Shown one piece after another: positions 52,126-60,224 of a DNA stretch of 64,000 bases. The stretch lies in contig NC_009922.1 in the NCBI RefSeq assembly GCF_000018325.1, forward strand, positions 682,001 through 746,000. The letters run 5' to 3'. Source of the stretch: Alkaliphilus oremlandii OhILAs (GTDB taxonomy: Bacteria; Bacillota; Clostridia; Peptostreptococcales; Natronincolaceae). The notes beneath the pieces were generated by a model. That model saw only the letters and a program-made list of their open reading frames with translations, had not been told where the DNA came from and did no database searches. Numbering within the stretch: position 1 is the first letter of the stretch; the number at the start of each line of letters is the position of its first letter. The position numbers and the translations under genes are program-made.

Positions 52126-53409
52126 ATGGAAGATAAAAACAGTGTTTTATTAGAGGAATTGAAAAATTTAAAAGAGACCATATGGGTCAACCCAAAATAT
52201 AAAGCGTTTGATCTAGTGAAGGAAAAGCTACCGGTTTCCTATGAGGATGTGCTAGAAGCGGAGGAACGGTTCAAGAGATTTTCCAGCTATCTAAAGGCTG
52301 TATTCCCAGAAACTGTAGAAGGCATCATTGAATCGCCAATATCTCCAATCGATCATATGAAAAAAAGAATGGAAAAGGATTATCACAAGAAAATATACGG
52401 GAACTTAATTTTGAAGAGAGATGATTTACTTCCCATTGCAGGCTCCATCAAAGCAAGGGGAGGGATCTATGAGGTATTAAAGCATGCGGAAGACCTGGCC
52501 ATTAAAAATAATTTACTCAAGTATGAGGATGATTATAAGATTTTGGCAGAAAAGCGGTTTAGAGATTTCTTTTCTGAATATACGATTCAAGTAGGTAGTA
52601 CAGGAAATCTAGGGCTAAGCATCGGTATCATGAGTGCTAAGGTTGGATTTAAAGTGGTTGTCCATATGTCGGCAGATGCAAGACAGTGGAAAAAGGATCT
52701 GTTAAGGTCCAAGGGCGTTACTGTGGTGGAATATGCATCGGACTACTCAAAGGCAGTAGAAGAGGGAAGAAAACTATCGGATGCAGATCCCAATAGTTAT
52801 TTCATCGATGATGAAAACTCAAAAAATTTGTTTATGGGATATGCCGTAGGAGGAATTCGAACGAAGAAGCAATTAGAGGATATGGGGATTATAATCAATG
52901 AAGAAAATCCGCTATTTGTATACCTTCCTTGCGGCGTCGGCGGCGGACCTGGCGGTGTTGCCTATGGTTTAAAGCTGGTGTATGGTGACCATGTACAATG
53001 TTATTTTGCAGAGCCGACCCATTCTCCTGCCATGCTTTTAGGACTAGCTACTGGCAAACATGATGGGATCGCTGTAGAGGATATCGGATTGGATAATAAA
53101 ACTGCTGCCGATGGATTGGCTGTGGGGCGCCCTTCATCCTTCGTAGGAAAAATCATGGAGGAAACCTTAAGTGGGGCCTTTACCATATCCGATGAAAGAA
53201 TGTACCAGCTATTGGCCACTCTTGTAGATGAGGAAAACATTCATATAGAGCCATCCTCCTTGGCCGGATTCCTAGGACCCATCTTCCTTTCCGATCGAGA
53301 CCAAAATGAAAACGCCACCCATCTATGCTGGTCCACAGGTGGCAGTTTAGTGCCTGAAACCATAAGAAAAGAATACTATGCAGAAGGAAAAAAACAGCAG
53401 GAAATCTAA
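52126..53409 (+). CDS. dsdA: D-serine dehydratase
   Basis: PLP-dependent enzyme converting D-serine to pyruvate and ammonia. 427 residues, typical of DsdA. The Schiff-base lysine lies in GSIKARGG (~residue 117), the phosphate-binding loop in VGSTGNLGLSIGI, and a glycine-rich PCGVGGGPGGVAYGL loop follows. HIEPSSLAGFLG and CWSTGGSLVP are conserved near the C terminus. AAGGAGGA precedes the ATG. Probably serves D-amino acid catabolism or detoxification. No DsdC-like activator is adjacent. Confidence 0.92.
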   Translation: MEDKNSVLLEELKNLKETIWVNPKYKAFDLVKEKLPVSYEDVLEAEERFKRFSSYLKAVFPETVEGIIESPISPIDHMKKRMEKDYHKKIYGNLILKRDDLLPIAGSIKARGGIYEVLKHAEDLAIKNNLLKYEDDYKILAEKRFRDFFSEYTIQVGSTGNLGLSIGIMSAKVGFKVVVHMSADARQWKKDLLRSKGVTVVEYASDYSKAVEEGRKLSDADPNSYFIDDENSKNLFMGYAVGGIRTKKQLEDMGIIINEENPLFVYLPCGVGGGPGGVAYGLKLVYGDHVQCYFAEPTHSPAMLLGLATGKHDGIAVEDIGLDNKTAADGLAVGRPSSFVGKIMEETLSGAFTISDERMYQLLATLVDEENIHIEPSSLAGFLGPIFLSDRDQNENATHLCWSTGGSLVPETIRKEYYAEGKKQQEI

Positions 53410-53453
53410 GGGAATGAGTTGAATGCGTAATCAATTTTATAAATCTTTAATCC

Positions 53454-53476
53454 AAACAGGGCTAGGCCCTGTTTTT
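53454..53476 (+). terminator. Rho-independent terminator
   Basis: AAACAGGGC/GCCCTGTTT-type hairpin (53454-53474) with T-run, after dsdA. Confidence 0.88.
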
Positions 53477-53556
53477 CTATAGAATTCCGGAGAGAATTGT
53501 TTGGAAGAAGCTGTGTTATTAAAAATAACAATACAATAAAAAGTTTAAAACACCTA

Positions 53557-53587
53557 TTGACTTTAACGCTACGTAAATGTGTATATT
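53557..53587 (+). promoter_or_regulatory. MerR-type promoter with 19-bp spacer
   Basis: TTGACT (53557-53562) and TATATT (53582-53587) are separated by 19 bases, the elongated spacing that MerR-family activators correct by bending DNA. The spacer contains a near-dyad TTTAACG-CTA-CGTAAA. This supports autoactivation of the regulator gene below. Confidence 0.8.
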
Positions 53588-53607
53588 GGATATAAGGAGG
53601 TGAGCTT

Positions 53608-54372
53608 ATGGAATACACAGTGCAGAGATTAGGGAATTTAGCAGGTGTTAGCACTAGAACCCTTCGATATTATGACGAAATTGGAATTCTGAAGCCGGCA
53701 AGAATCAATTCGTCAGGATATCGTATTTATGGTGAAACAGAGGTGGATCAATTGCAGCAGATTTTATTCTATAGAGAATTGGGTTTAAGCTTGGAGCGTA
53801 TTAAGGAGATCATCACTGCACCATCCTTTAGCGGAGTACATGCACTGAAAGAGCACCATAGAAGTCTCCTTGAAAAAAGAAAGCAATTGGATACATTGAT
53901 TGCTAATGTGGAAAAAAGCATAGCAAATTCGGAAGGGAGAATTCAAATGAGCGATCAAGAAAAATTTGAAGGATTTAAGCAAAAGATGATTGAGGATAAT
54001 GAGAAAAAATATGGAAAAGAAATTAGAAAAAAATATGGGGATGAAGCCATAAATCAATCCAATGCAAAGCTAAAAAATATGACGGAGAAAGAATATGAGG
54101 AAATAACCAATTTGACAGAGGAAGTCCATCGAGTGTTGGCAGAGGCTTTTGAAACTGGGGACCCTGCTGGAGAATTGGCTCAGAAGGCAGCAGCGCTGCA
54201 TAAAAAATGGCTGACATTTTACTGGCGTGAATACAGCAAAGAAGCCCATGCTGGTCTTGCTCAGATGTATGTGGACGATGAAAGATTCACAGCATATTAC
54301 GATAAACATCAGCCAGGTACCGCAGAATTTTTAAGAGATGCGATTCTGATCTATACGGGAACAGAAAAGTAA
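53608..54372 (+). CDS. TipA-type MerR-family regulator
   Basis: A 254-residue regulator. The N-terminal MerR domain (1-70) shows YTVQRLGNLAGVSTRTLRYY and GIL, with the typical wing; a coiled-coil dimerisation helix follows (~75-115), and the C-terminal ~130 residues form a TipAS-like antibiotic/ligand-binding domain (LAQKAAALHKKWLTFYWREY, LAQMYVDDERFTAYYDKHQ). Such proteins activate their own genes and drug transporters when bound to thiopeptides or similar compounds. AAGGAGGTGA precedes the ATG. No transporter is adjacent. Confidence 0.88.
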   Translation: MEYTVQRLGNLAGVSTRTLRYYDEIGILKPARINSSGYRIYGETEVDQLQQILFYRELGLSLERIKEIITAPSFSGVHALKEHHRSLLEKRKQLDTLIANVEKSIANSEGRIQMSDQEKFEGFKQKMIEDNEKKYGKEIRKKYGDEAINQSNAKLKNMTEKEYEEITNLTEEVHRVLAEAFETGDPAGELAQKAAALHKKWLTFYWREYSKEAHAGLAQMYVDDERFTAYYDKHQPGTAEFLRDAILIYTGTEK

Positions 54373-54387
54373 AAGGATAAGCTATAG

Positions 54388-54422
54388 AAAAAGTGACTGG
54401 TTTGTTTACCAGTCACTTTTTC
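54388..54422 (+). terminator. Rho-independent terminator
   Basis: AAAAAGTGACTGG/CCAGTCACTTTTT (54388-54400, 54409-54421). Confidence 0.92.
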
Positions 54423-54455
54423 CTTTCAGTAATTGTAAAACTGCAGTAACACAAC

Positions 54456-54490
54456 TTTCACATATTTTTCACACTGCTTTATTGTAGATT
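54456..54490 (+). promoter_or_regulatory. Tandem-repeat activator site and promoter, copy 1
   Basis: Two TTTCACA direct repeats (54456-54462, 54467-54473) with 11-base period, followed ten bases later by TGTAGATT (54483-54490, likely -10). The arrangement is identical to 57711-57745. An 11-base period of direct repeats is characteristic of OmpR/PhoB-family response regulators replacing the -35 box. Confidence 0.7.
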
Positions 54491-54564
54491 GGAGTTTTAT
54501 AAATAATTATAATTACATTATAGAGCTACGAGCTACACTATAAAATTTTAAAAGGAGAGTTGTT

Positions 54565-55242
54565 ATGCAAGCAATTATTGAAACTTTATTTGATATCGTA
54601 TACCTTGCAACTGTAATTACCATAGGAATCATTATGATAAAAAATAGCAATGGAAATAAGCAGCATAAGTTATTTGGCATTATGGCAGTGACACTAGGAT
54701 TGGGGGATTCCTTCCATCTAGTACCTAGAGCATTGGCCCTAAATACAACAGGACTTGAAAGCTTTACTGTGGCATTAGGCATGGGAAAATTCATTACTTC
54801 AATTACGATGACCATATTCTATATTATACTATACTATGTTTGGCGTTTACGATATAAAGTACAAGGAAAAAATAACCTAACGATATCCGTATATTTGTTG
54901 GCAATTGCTAGAATTGTAATTAGTATTATGCCGCAGAATGCATGGACCAGTGCCACACCACCGTTGGCTTGGGGTATTTATCGAAATATTCCCTTTGCAG
55001 CAATGGGCATTCTTATCATTATTCTATTTTATCAAAGTGCGAAAGAAGCAAAAGATATCGCTTTTAAAAATATGTGGCTGACAATTGTACTGAGCTTTGC
55101 CTTCTATATTCCAGTAGTTCTATGGGCAGATGGATATCCCCTTGTTGGAATGCTGATGATACCAAAAACATGTGCCTATGTATGGACCGTTTTTATTGGC
55201 TACAATGAGATGAAAGCACTAAAGAAATATGAGGCATCCTAA
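54565..55242 (+). CDS. Seven-helix membrane protein of unknown function
   Basis: A 225-residue integral membrane protein with about seven hydrophobic segments and short loops. Notable residues: LGLGDSFHLVPRALAL (a His-Arg pair near helix 2) and LWADGYPLVGMLMIPKT near the last helices. No known catalytic motif and no family I can name. The gene has the same tandem-repeat promoter as the DUF2871 gene on the other side of the two-component system, so both are probably controlled by that system. AAAGGAGAG precedes the ATG. Confidence 0.7.
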   Translation: MQAIIETLFDIVYLATVITIGIIMIKNSNGNKQHKLFGIMAVTLGLGDSFHLVPRALALNTTGLESFTVALGMGKFITSITMTIFYIILYYVWRLRYKVQGKNNLTISVYLLAIARIVISIMPQNAWTSATPPLAWGIYRNIPFAAMGILIIILFYQSAKEAKDIAFKNMWLTIVLSFAFYIPVVLWADGYPLVGMLMIPKTCAYVWTVFIGYNEMKALKKYEAS

Positions 55243-55296
55243 ATAATAGTTCCGTAACAATATTTTTTACGGGAAAGTAAATAAATTGATCACTTC

Positions 55297-55350
55297 AAAA
55301 GGATACTAATAAGCAAAGTCATATGTTTTGCACATTGGTATCCTTTTCCC
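55297..55350 (+). terminator. Terminator
   Basis: Arms AAAAGGATAC (55297-55306) and GTATCCTTTT (55338-55347) with an inner GCAAA/TTTGC pairing and a T-rich end. Confidence 0.85.
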
Positions 55351-55373
55351 ATATCAAATTATATGGGGACGAT

Positions 55374-55540
55374 TTGCTTGCTGTAGAGGAAATGGAGTAT
55401 AATAAAGTAGAACATGAACACGGAAGCGAATGGCGTCGTAATGGATAATATCCATTGCGAAATCCAATGGGTCAAGCATTTCATTAAATCAAGCTTTATG
55501 GCAAAAGCTTGAAAGTACCAATTGGATTATGAAATTGTGA
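55374..55540 (+). promoter_or_regulatory. Promoter and leader of the two-component operon
   Basis: TTGCTT (55374-55379), 18-base spacer, TATAAT (55398-55403). The ~165-base leader contains CAAGCTTT/AAAGCTTG (55490-55497, 55504-55511) and further short inverted repeats; it has no TTTCACA repeat. The whole 332-base gap before the regulator holds no other gene. Confidence 0.55.
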
Positions 55541-55574
55541 AGGATACAAAAGTCTATAAGTAAGGGTGATTCCT

Positions 55575-56237
55575 ATGAAAAAGATTTTCTTGGTTGAAGA
55601 TGAGAAGCTGCTAGTGGATTTACTAACATCTTATATTATGGAAGCGGGCTATTGTATTAAGTCCTTTCATAACGGACTGGATGCAAAGAATTCTATATTA
55701 GAAAAGCCCGATTTATGGGTGCTGGATATTATGCTTCCTGGTATGGATGGGTACGCATTGATAAAAGAAATTAAAAGTAAAACACCGGATGTTCCCGTAA
55801 TATTTATGTCTGCTAGAAATGCAGAGTTGGATCGGGTGGTTGGGCTGGAAATGGGCGGCGATGATTATTTACCCAAACCTTTTTTGCCAAGGGAGTTGGT
55901 TCTAAGAATAAACCGTATTTTAAGTGCGGATAAAAAGCAACAGGAAAAGACCATTGTTCAAATCGGTCCCTATATATTCTATAGAGAAAGAAGAATTATC
56001 AGTGGCGATCAAGAAGACATAACACTAACGGTTAAAGAATACGAGCTTTTAGATTTCTTAATAAATAACAATGAAAAGGCCATGAGCAGAACGGATATCC
56101 TGGATAATGTTTGGGGCGTGGATTATATAGGTTCTGAAAGAGTGGTAGACGACACTCTCAGAAGGCTAAGAAAAAAACTGCCGAATCTACCATTAGAAAC
56201 GATCTATGGTTATGGCTATATACTAAAATTGGAGTAA
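55575..56237 (+). CDS. OmpR/PhoB-family response regulator
   Basis: A 220-residue transcription regulator. The receiver domain (1-120) has acidic residues in FLVEDEK, the phosphoacceptor Asp ~52 in WVLDIMLPGMDG, and Lys ~101 in LPKPF. The C-terminal winged helix (~125-220) has LTVKEYELLDFLINN and ERVVDDTLRRLRKKL. It should bind the TTTCACA direct repeats at both flanks. The ATG at 55575 follows AAGGGTG; an in-frame GTG at 55566 overlaps that site. The histidine kinase gene follows by four bases. Confidence 0.92.
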   Translation: MKKIFLVEDEKLLVDLLTSYIMEAGYCIKSFHNGLDAKNSILEKPDLWVLDIMLPGMDGYALIKEIKSKTPDVPVIFMSARNAELDRVVGLEMGGDDYLPKPFLPRELVLRINRILSADKKQQEKTIVQIGPYIFYRERRIISGDQEDITLTVKEYELLDFLINNNEKAMSRTDILDNVWGVDYIGSERVVDDTLRRLRKKLPNLPLETIYGYGYILKLE

Positions 56238-56241
56238 GGAT

Positions 56242-57540
56242 ATGAAAAAACATTTTGTTTCAATTAACTGGAAAATATGGATGGCCATCGTTGGAACGAT
56301 GCTCATTATGTTGATCTGTGGTTTCTTTGCCCATTCCACCATCTTTAAAGAAACTAAAAATGAGCTTATTATCGGACAGTTACAAAAACTATCCCAAACA
56401 AAAATAGAGGAAGAATCCTTATTACCTACGAAATATGAAATTGAAAAAGAAGGGCGTAAATTTGATATTAGAATTGATTTAACGATCAACTCAAATTACA
56501 CAGACGAGAAGGAATATACGCAAGTTATTGACGAAATTATTGGAACCATAGAAGCTGAGGCGTTTTTTAAGGAAGAAGGTAGGGTTCGAAGCAGTGATCT
56601 AGATTACTACTATTATGTAGATTGGAACATGGAGAAGGACAATGCCGTAATATTTTTAACTTCAACGAGAAGGAGTACCAATATACAGACTAAAACCATT
56701 TCGTATATCTTAGGCGTTTTGATTATTGGTCTATTTTCATCAAAACTTGTAACAATAAGAATTGCCCGGCCTATACAAGAGCTGAAAAAATTTGCTGAGG
56801 AAATTTCGAAGCATAACTGGAAGGTCAGCGCTCCTGCAACAAACAATGATGAAATTGGACAATTGGCAGAGTCCCTAGAAAAAATGAAGAACTCTTTACA
56901 AAAGATTGAGGAAAGAGAACGATTATTCCTACAATCAATCTCACACGATCTTAAAACGCCAGTTATGATTATTCAAGGATATGCTCAGGCCATATTGGAT
57001 GGTGTAAACCTAAATAAAGAGGTATCTATGGCTGAAGTTATTAAAGCAGAATCCGATCGACTGGAAAGAAAAATTCATCAACTATTAACCTTAAATGTCT
57101 TAAGATATTCACAGGACTATTATGAGATTGAGGAATTTGTTAGAGTTGATAAAGTGATTAAAAACTTGGTTAAAAAATTTAGTTTAATTCAACCAGACAT
57201 AAGCTGGGAATTAAACATTGAGGAGATTGAAGTAAAGGGTAATCCAGAGGCACTTCTCATTGCATTTGAAAATATTATTGAGAATCAAATCAGATATGCA
57301 AATCGCTCAATTCGCATATTGATGAATACTAATGATCAGCTAGAAATTAAAATTTCTAACGATGGGCCAAGGTTTGAAACAAGTAATCCTATGGAATTAT
57401 TTGATGTCTATACGAGAGATAGAAATGGAAAATTTGGCCTTGGACTTGCCATAGCAAGTAAAATTATAAAAAACCATAAAGGAGAAATAGAAGCTTATAA
57501 TACTGAAAATGGTGTGGAATTTAAAATAAAATTTAATTAA
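56242..57540 (+). CDS. Membrane sensor histidine kinase
   Basis: A 432-residue partner of the response regulator: helix 1 (~12-32), an extracellular sensor region of about 110 residues (~35-150), helix 2 (~152-172), HAMP linker, HisKA with His ~235 in SISHDLKTPVMIIQGY, and an ATPase domain with ENIIENQIRYANRS (N box), SNDGPRF and KFGLGLAIASKII. All catalytic boxes are present. The stimulus is unknown; nearby hcp and two membrane proteins suggest stress at the envelope or a nitrosative signal, but this is only context. Confidence 0.92.
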   Translation: MKKHFVSINWKIWMAIVGTMLIMLICGFFAHSTIFKETKNELIIGQLQKLSQTKIEEESLLPTKYEIEKEGRKFDIRIDLTINSNYTDEKEYTQVIDEIIGTIEAEAFFKEEGRVRSSDLDYYYYVDWNMEKDNAVIFLTSTRRSTNIQTKTISYILGVLIIGLFSSKLVTIRIARPIQELKKFAEEISKHNWKVSAPATNNDEIGQLAESLEKMKNSLQKIEERERLFLQSISHDLKTPVMIIQGYAQAILDGVNLNKEVSMAEVIKAESDRLERKIHQLLTLNVLRYSQDYYEIEEFVRVDKVIKNLVKKFSLIQPDISWELNIEEIEVKGNPEALLIAFENIIENQIRYANRSIRILMNTNDQLEIKISNDGPRFETSNPMELFDVYTRDRNGKFGLGLAIASKIIKNHKGEIEAYNTENGVEFKIKFN

Positions 57541-57591
57541 ACATTGTATTCAAGTCCAGATATTTTGTAATTTCAATAATAACAGTAGGCC

Positions 57592-57632
57592 ATATCCCAT
57601 GAGGTGATTGACTACCAAATGGGATATTTTAT
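57592..57632 (+). terminator. Terminator of the two-component operon
   Basis: ATATCCCAT/ATGGGATAT (57592-57600, 57619-57627) followed by TTTTATC. It isolates the operon from the next promoter. Confidence 0.75.
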
Positions 57633-57710
57633 CATAAGTAGGGCTGCTAAGATAGAATTTTAAAGCTACAGGGCAATGATATGTAAAACCATAAGCTATA
57701 ATCACATAAC

Positions 57711-57745
57711 TTTCACATATTTTTCACATGTGTTTAATGTAGATT
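57711..57745 (+). promoter_or_regulatory. Tandem-repeat activator site and promoter, copy 2
   Basis: TTTCACA at 57711-57717 and 57722-57728, then TGTAGATT at 57738-57745. Repeat sequence, spacing and distance to the -10-like box are identical to copy 1 at 54456-54490. Confidence 0.7.
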
Positions 57746-57820
57746 TTTATTTTGTAAATTGCTATACTTATAGTATCGATTTATATTTGAAACTACAGTG
57801 TATTAGTGGAGGTGATGGAC

Positions 57821-58246
57821 TTGAAGAAAATATTAAATACTTCATTTTTTTATGCAATACTTGCTATGGTGGCTGGTGTTTTTTATAGAGAATTTACGAA
57901 ATTTAACGATTTCACTGGAAAGACTACGCTTGCGGTTATGCATGTGCACTTATTTGTGCTAGGAGTTGTTCTGCTCTTAATAATGTTACTACTAGAGAAA
58001 CAGTTCAATTTGACGAACAATAAGAAATTTAATCAATTCTATATTGTGTATAACATAGGGCTGATGTCAACGGTTACAATGTTCCTGATTAGAGGTATTA
58101 CTCAAGTTAGAAATATTGAAATTACCAAAGCCATGAGTAGTGCGATATCTGGTATTGCTGGGATTAGCCATATCACTTTGGGTACAGGTATCATTATGTT
58201 TTTCTTAATTCTTAAAAAATCAGTGAATAATCAATCATTCCAATAA
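57821..58246 (+). CDS. DUF2871 membrane protein
   Basis: A ~141-residue protein with four hydrophobic helices of the DUF2871 family (uncharacterised). Histidines inside the membrane segments, in VMHVHLFVLG and ISHITLGTG, could bind haem or metal; this is speculation. The TTG at 57821 has GGAGG eight bases before it; ATG at 57815 is too near that site and GTG at 57806 precedes it. It is preceded by the same promoter element as the seven-helix protein at 54.5 kb. Confidence 0.75.
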   Translation: MKKILNTSFFYAILAMVAGVFYREFTKFNDFTGKTTLAVMHVHLFVLGVVLLLIMLLLEKQFNLTNNKKFNQFYIVYNIGLMSTVTMFLIRGITQVRNIEITKAMSSAISGIAGISHITLGTGIIMFFLILKKSVNNQSFQ

Positions 58247-58276
58247 GATTGAATTAAGTTCATAATTATATTATAG

Positions 58277-58319
58277 AAAACACTAAATTTGTGGGATACA
58301 CTGCAAATTTAGTGTTTTT
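58277..58319 (+). terminator. Rho-independent terminator
   Basis: 15-bp stem AAAACACTAAATTTG/CAAATTTAGTGTTTT (58277-58291, 58304-58318) and T-run. Confidence 0.92.
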
Positions 58320-58539
58320 GTTATAGTAAAAATAAATTAATCGTTTTGACTAACACCACCTCCTTATATTAGGAATAGATATATCGGTGTAAAAAGAGAA
58401 GAATCCGTATAGAGTTTTCTCGATTGTATATTATATAAAATGTTATAAAATGTATTTTAAGGGTAGCTTAGTGTAATAATACAGTAGATGGAATGCTGGC
58501 TGTCGTATGAAATAAAAATATTACACAGGAGGAAAGTAA

Positions 58540-60192
58540 ATGGAAAATGCGATGTTTTGTTACCAATGTGAGCAAACGGTAGGTGGAAAAGGGTGTACCA
58601 AGCTTGGTGTATGTGGAAAAACACCAGAAATTGCAGGTCTTCAGGATTTATTGATTTATCAGATCAAGGGAATATCCTGCTATGCAAAGGCTATGATTGA
58701 AAATGAAGAAACGATTGATAAGGAAATAGTTGCATTTGTTGAAAATAGCTTATTTACTACTTTAACAAATGTTAACTTTGATGTTGATGATCATATTAAG
58801 CTATTAAAGGAATCTCAAGAAATAAAGCAAAAGCTCAGAAGCAAGGCACCAAAGGGCGAATATAACGATTATGCTACTTATAATTTAAGTCCTACAAGAG
58901 ATCAAATGTTGAAAGATGCTGAAAAGGCTGGAATTATGTATGACGATACTATAGATCCCGATGTCCGTTCTTTAAGATGGACAATCGTTTATGGATTAAA
59001 AGGGGTCAGTGCTTATGGGCATCAAGCAAGGGTTTTAGGATATACAAGTGATCAGGTAGATGATTTCTATTTTATTGGATTAGAGGCTACAACGAACGAC
59101 AATTTAACCGTGGAAGAATTAATAAGAATGACAATGAGAACTGGAGAGATCAGTGAAATTGTAATGAGGGTCCTAGATGATGCAAACACAGATACTTTTG
59201 AAAATCCTGCTCCACATAAGGTTAATGTAAAAACGAGAAAAGGACCTTTCATTGTAGTTTCTGGACACGATTTAAGAGATTTAGAAATGCTTTTAGAGCA
59301 GACCGAGGGTAAAGGAATCAACATCTATACCCACGGAGAAATGATACCGTCCCATGGATACCCGAAGCTCAACCGATTTAAACATTTGGTCGGTAACTAT
59401 GGAAGTGCTTGGCAGAACCAACAAACAGAGTTTGATAATCTACCAGGGGCAATTCTGATGACAACGAATTGTCTCATGAGACCGAGAGAAAGCTATAAGG
59501 ACAGAATCTTCTCCACCAATGTAGTAGGATGGGAAGGAATTCAGCATATTTCTTTTAAAGAAGATGGTACAAAGGATTTTAGTGAGGTAATAAATAAGGC
59601 CCTAGAATTAGGTGGCTTTACGGAAGATGAAGAAGCTCATGAGATTCTAGTTGGTTTTGGACACAATGCTACATTATCCCATGCCAGCGAGATTGTAGAT
59701 GCAGTGAAGGGTGGAAAAATCAAACATTTCTTCTTAATCGGAGGATGCGATGGAGCAAGACCGGGAAGAAATTATTACACAGAGTTTGCTAAGATGGTGC
59801 CAGAGGATTGTGTGATCCTAACCTTAGCCTGTGGTAAGTATCGATTTAATAAATTGGATTTCGGAACAGTGGCTGGACTGCCAAGATTATTGGATGTGGG
59901 TCAGTGTAATGATTCCTATTCTGCAGTTAAAATTGCAACCGCACTGGCAGATGCTTTTGGAACCACTGTAAATGGGCTTCCTTTAACCATTATACTTTCT
60001 TGGTATGAGCAAAAGGCATTGGCAGATTTGCTATGTTTATTGTCTCTCGGTGTGAAAGGGATTTTTCTAGGGCCTACATTACCGGCCTTCTTGTCCCCAA
60101 ATGTATTGCAATATCTGGTGGATACATTTGATATCCAGCATATCAGCACACCGGAGGAAGATTTAAAAACAGCACTGAAGCAATTGGTATAG
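58540..60192 (+). CDS. hcp: Hybrid cluster protein (hydroxylamine reductase)
   Basis: Iron-sulphur enzyme with a hybrid 4Fe-2S-2O cluster, shown in other bacteria to reduce hydroxylamine or nitric oxide. 550 residues, typical for obligate anaerobes. The N-terminal cluster motif is MFCYQCEQTVGGKG then CTKLGVCG (CxxC...CxxxxxC). Hybrid-cluster ligands are visible as HGEMIPSHGYP, TNCLMRPRESY, GGCDGARPGR, ACGKYRFN and SWYEQKA. AGGAGGAA precedes the ATG. The 293-base upstream gap shows no clear CRP-type HcpR palindrome. Confidence 0.95.
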   Translation: MENAMFCYQCEQTVGGKGCTKLGVCGKTPEIAGLQDLLIYQIKGISCYAKAMIENEETIDKEIVAFVENSLFTTLTNVNFDVDDHIKLLKESQEIKQKLRSKAPKGEYNDYATYNLSPTRDQMLKDAEKAGIMYDDTIDPDVRSLRWTIVYGLKGVSAYGHQARVLGYTSDQVDDFYFIGLEATTNDNLTVEELIRMTMRTGEISEIVMRVLDDANTDTFENPAPHKVNVKTRKGPFIVVSGHDLRDLEMLLEQTEGKGINIYTHGEMIPSHGYPKLNRFKHLVGNYGSAWQNQQTEFDNLPGAILMTTNCLMRPRESYKDRIFSTNVVGWEGIQHISFKEDGTKDFSEVINKALELGGFTEDEEAHEILVGFGHNATLSHASEIVDAVKGGKIKHFFLIGGCDGARPGRNYYTEFAKMVPEDCVILTLACGKYRFNKLDFGTVAGLPRLLDVGQCNDSYSAVKIATALADAFGTTVNGLPLTIILSWYEQKALADLLCLLSLGVKGIFLGPTLPAFLSPNVLQYLVDTFDIQHISTPEEDLKTALKQLV

Positions 60193-60193
60193 C

Positions 60194-60224
60194 AAAAGGG
60201 GACGATTCCATCGTCCCCTTTTTA
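60194..60224. terminator. Bidirectional terminator
   Basis: AAAAGGGGACGAT/ATCGTCCCCTTTT (60194-60206, 60210-60222) between convergent hcp and CorC-type genes; it touches the stop codon of the latter. Confidence 0.92.

Noticed and set aside
58345..58362. Minus-strand AAGGAGGTG between DUF2871 gene and hcp
   Set aside because: It looks like a ribosome-binding site but opens only a frame of about a dozen codons; no gene follows.
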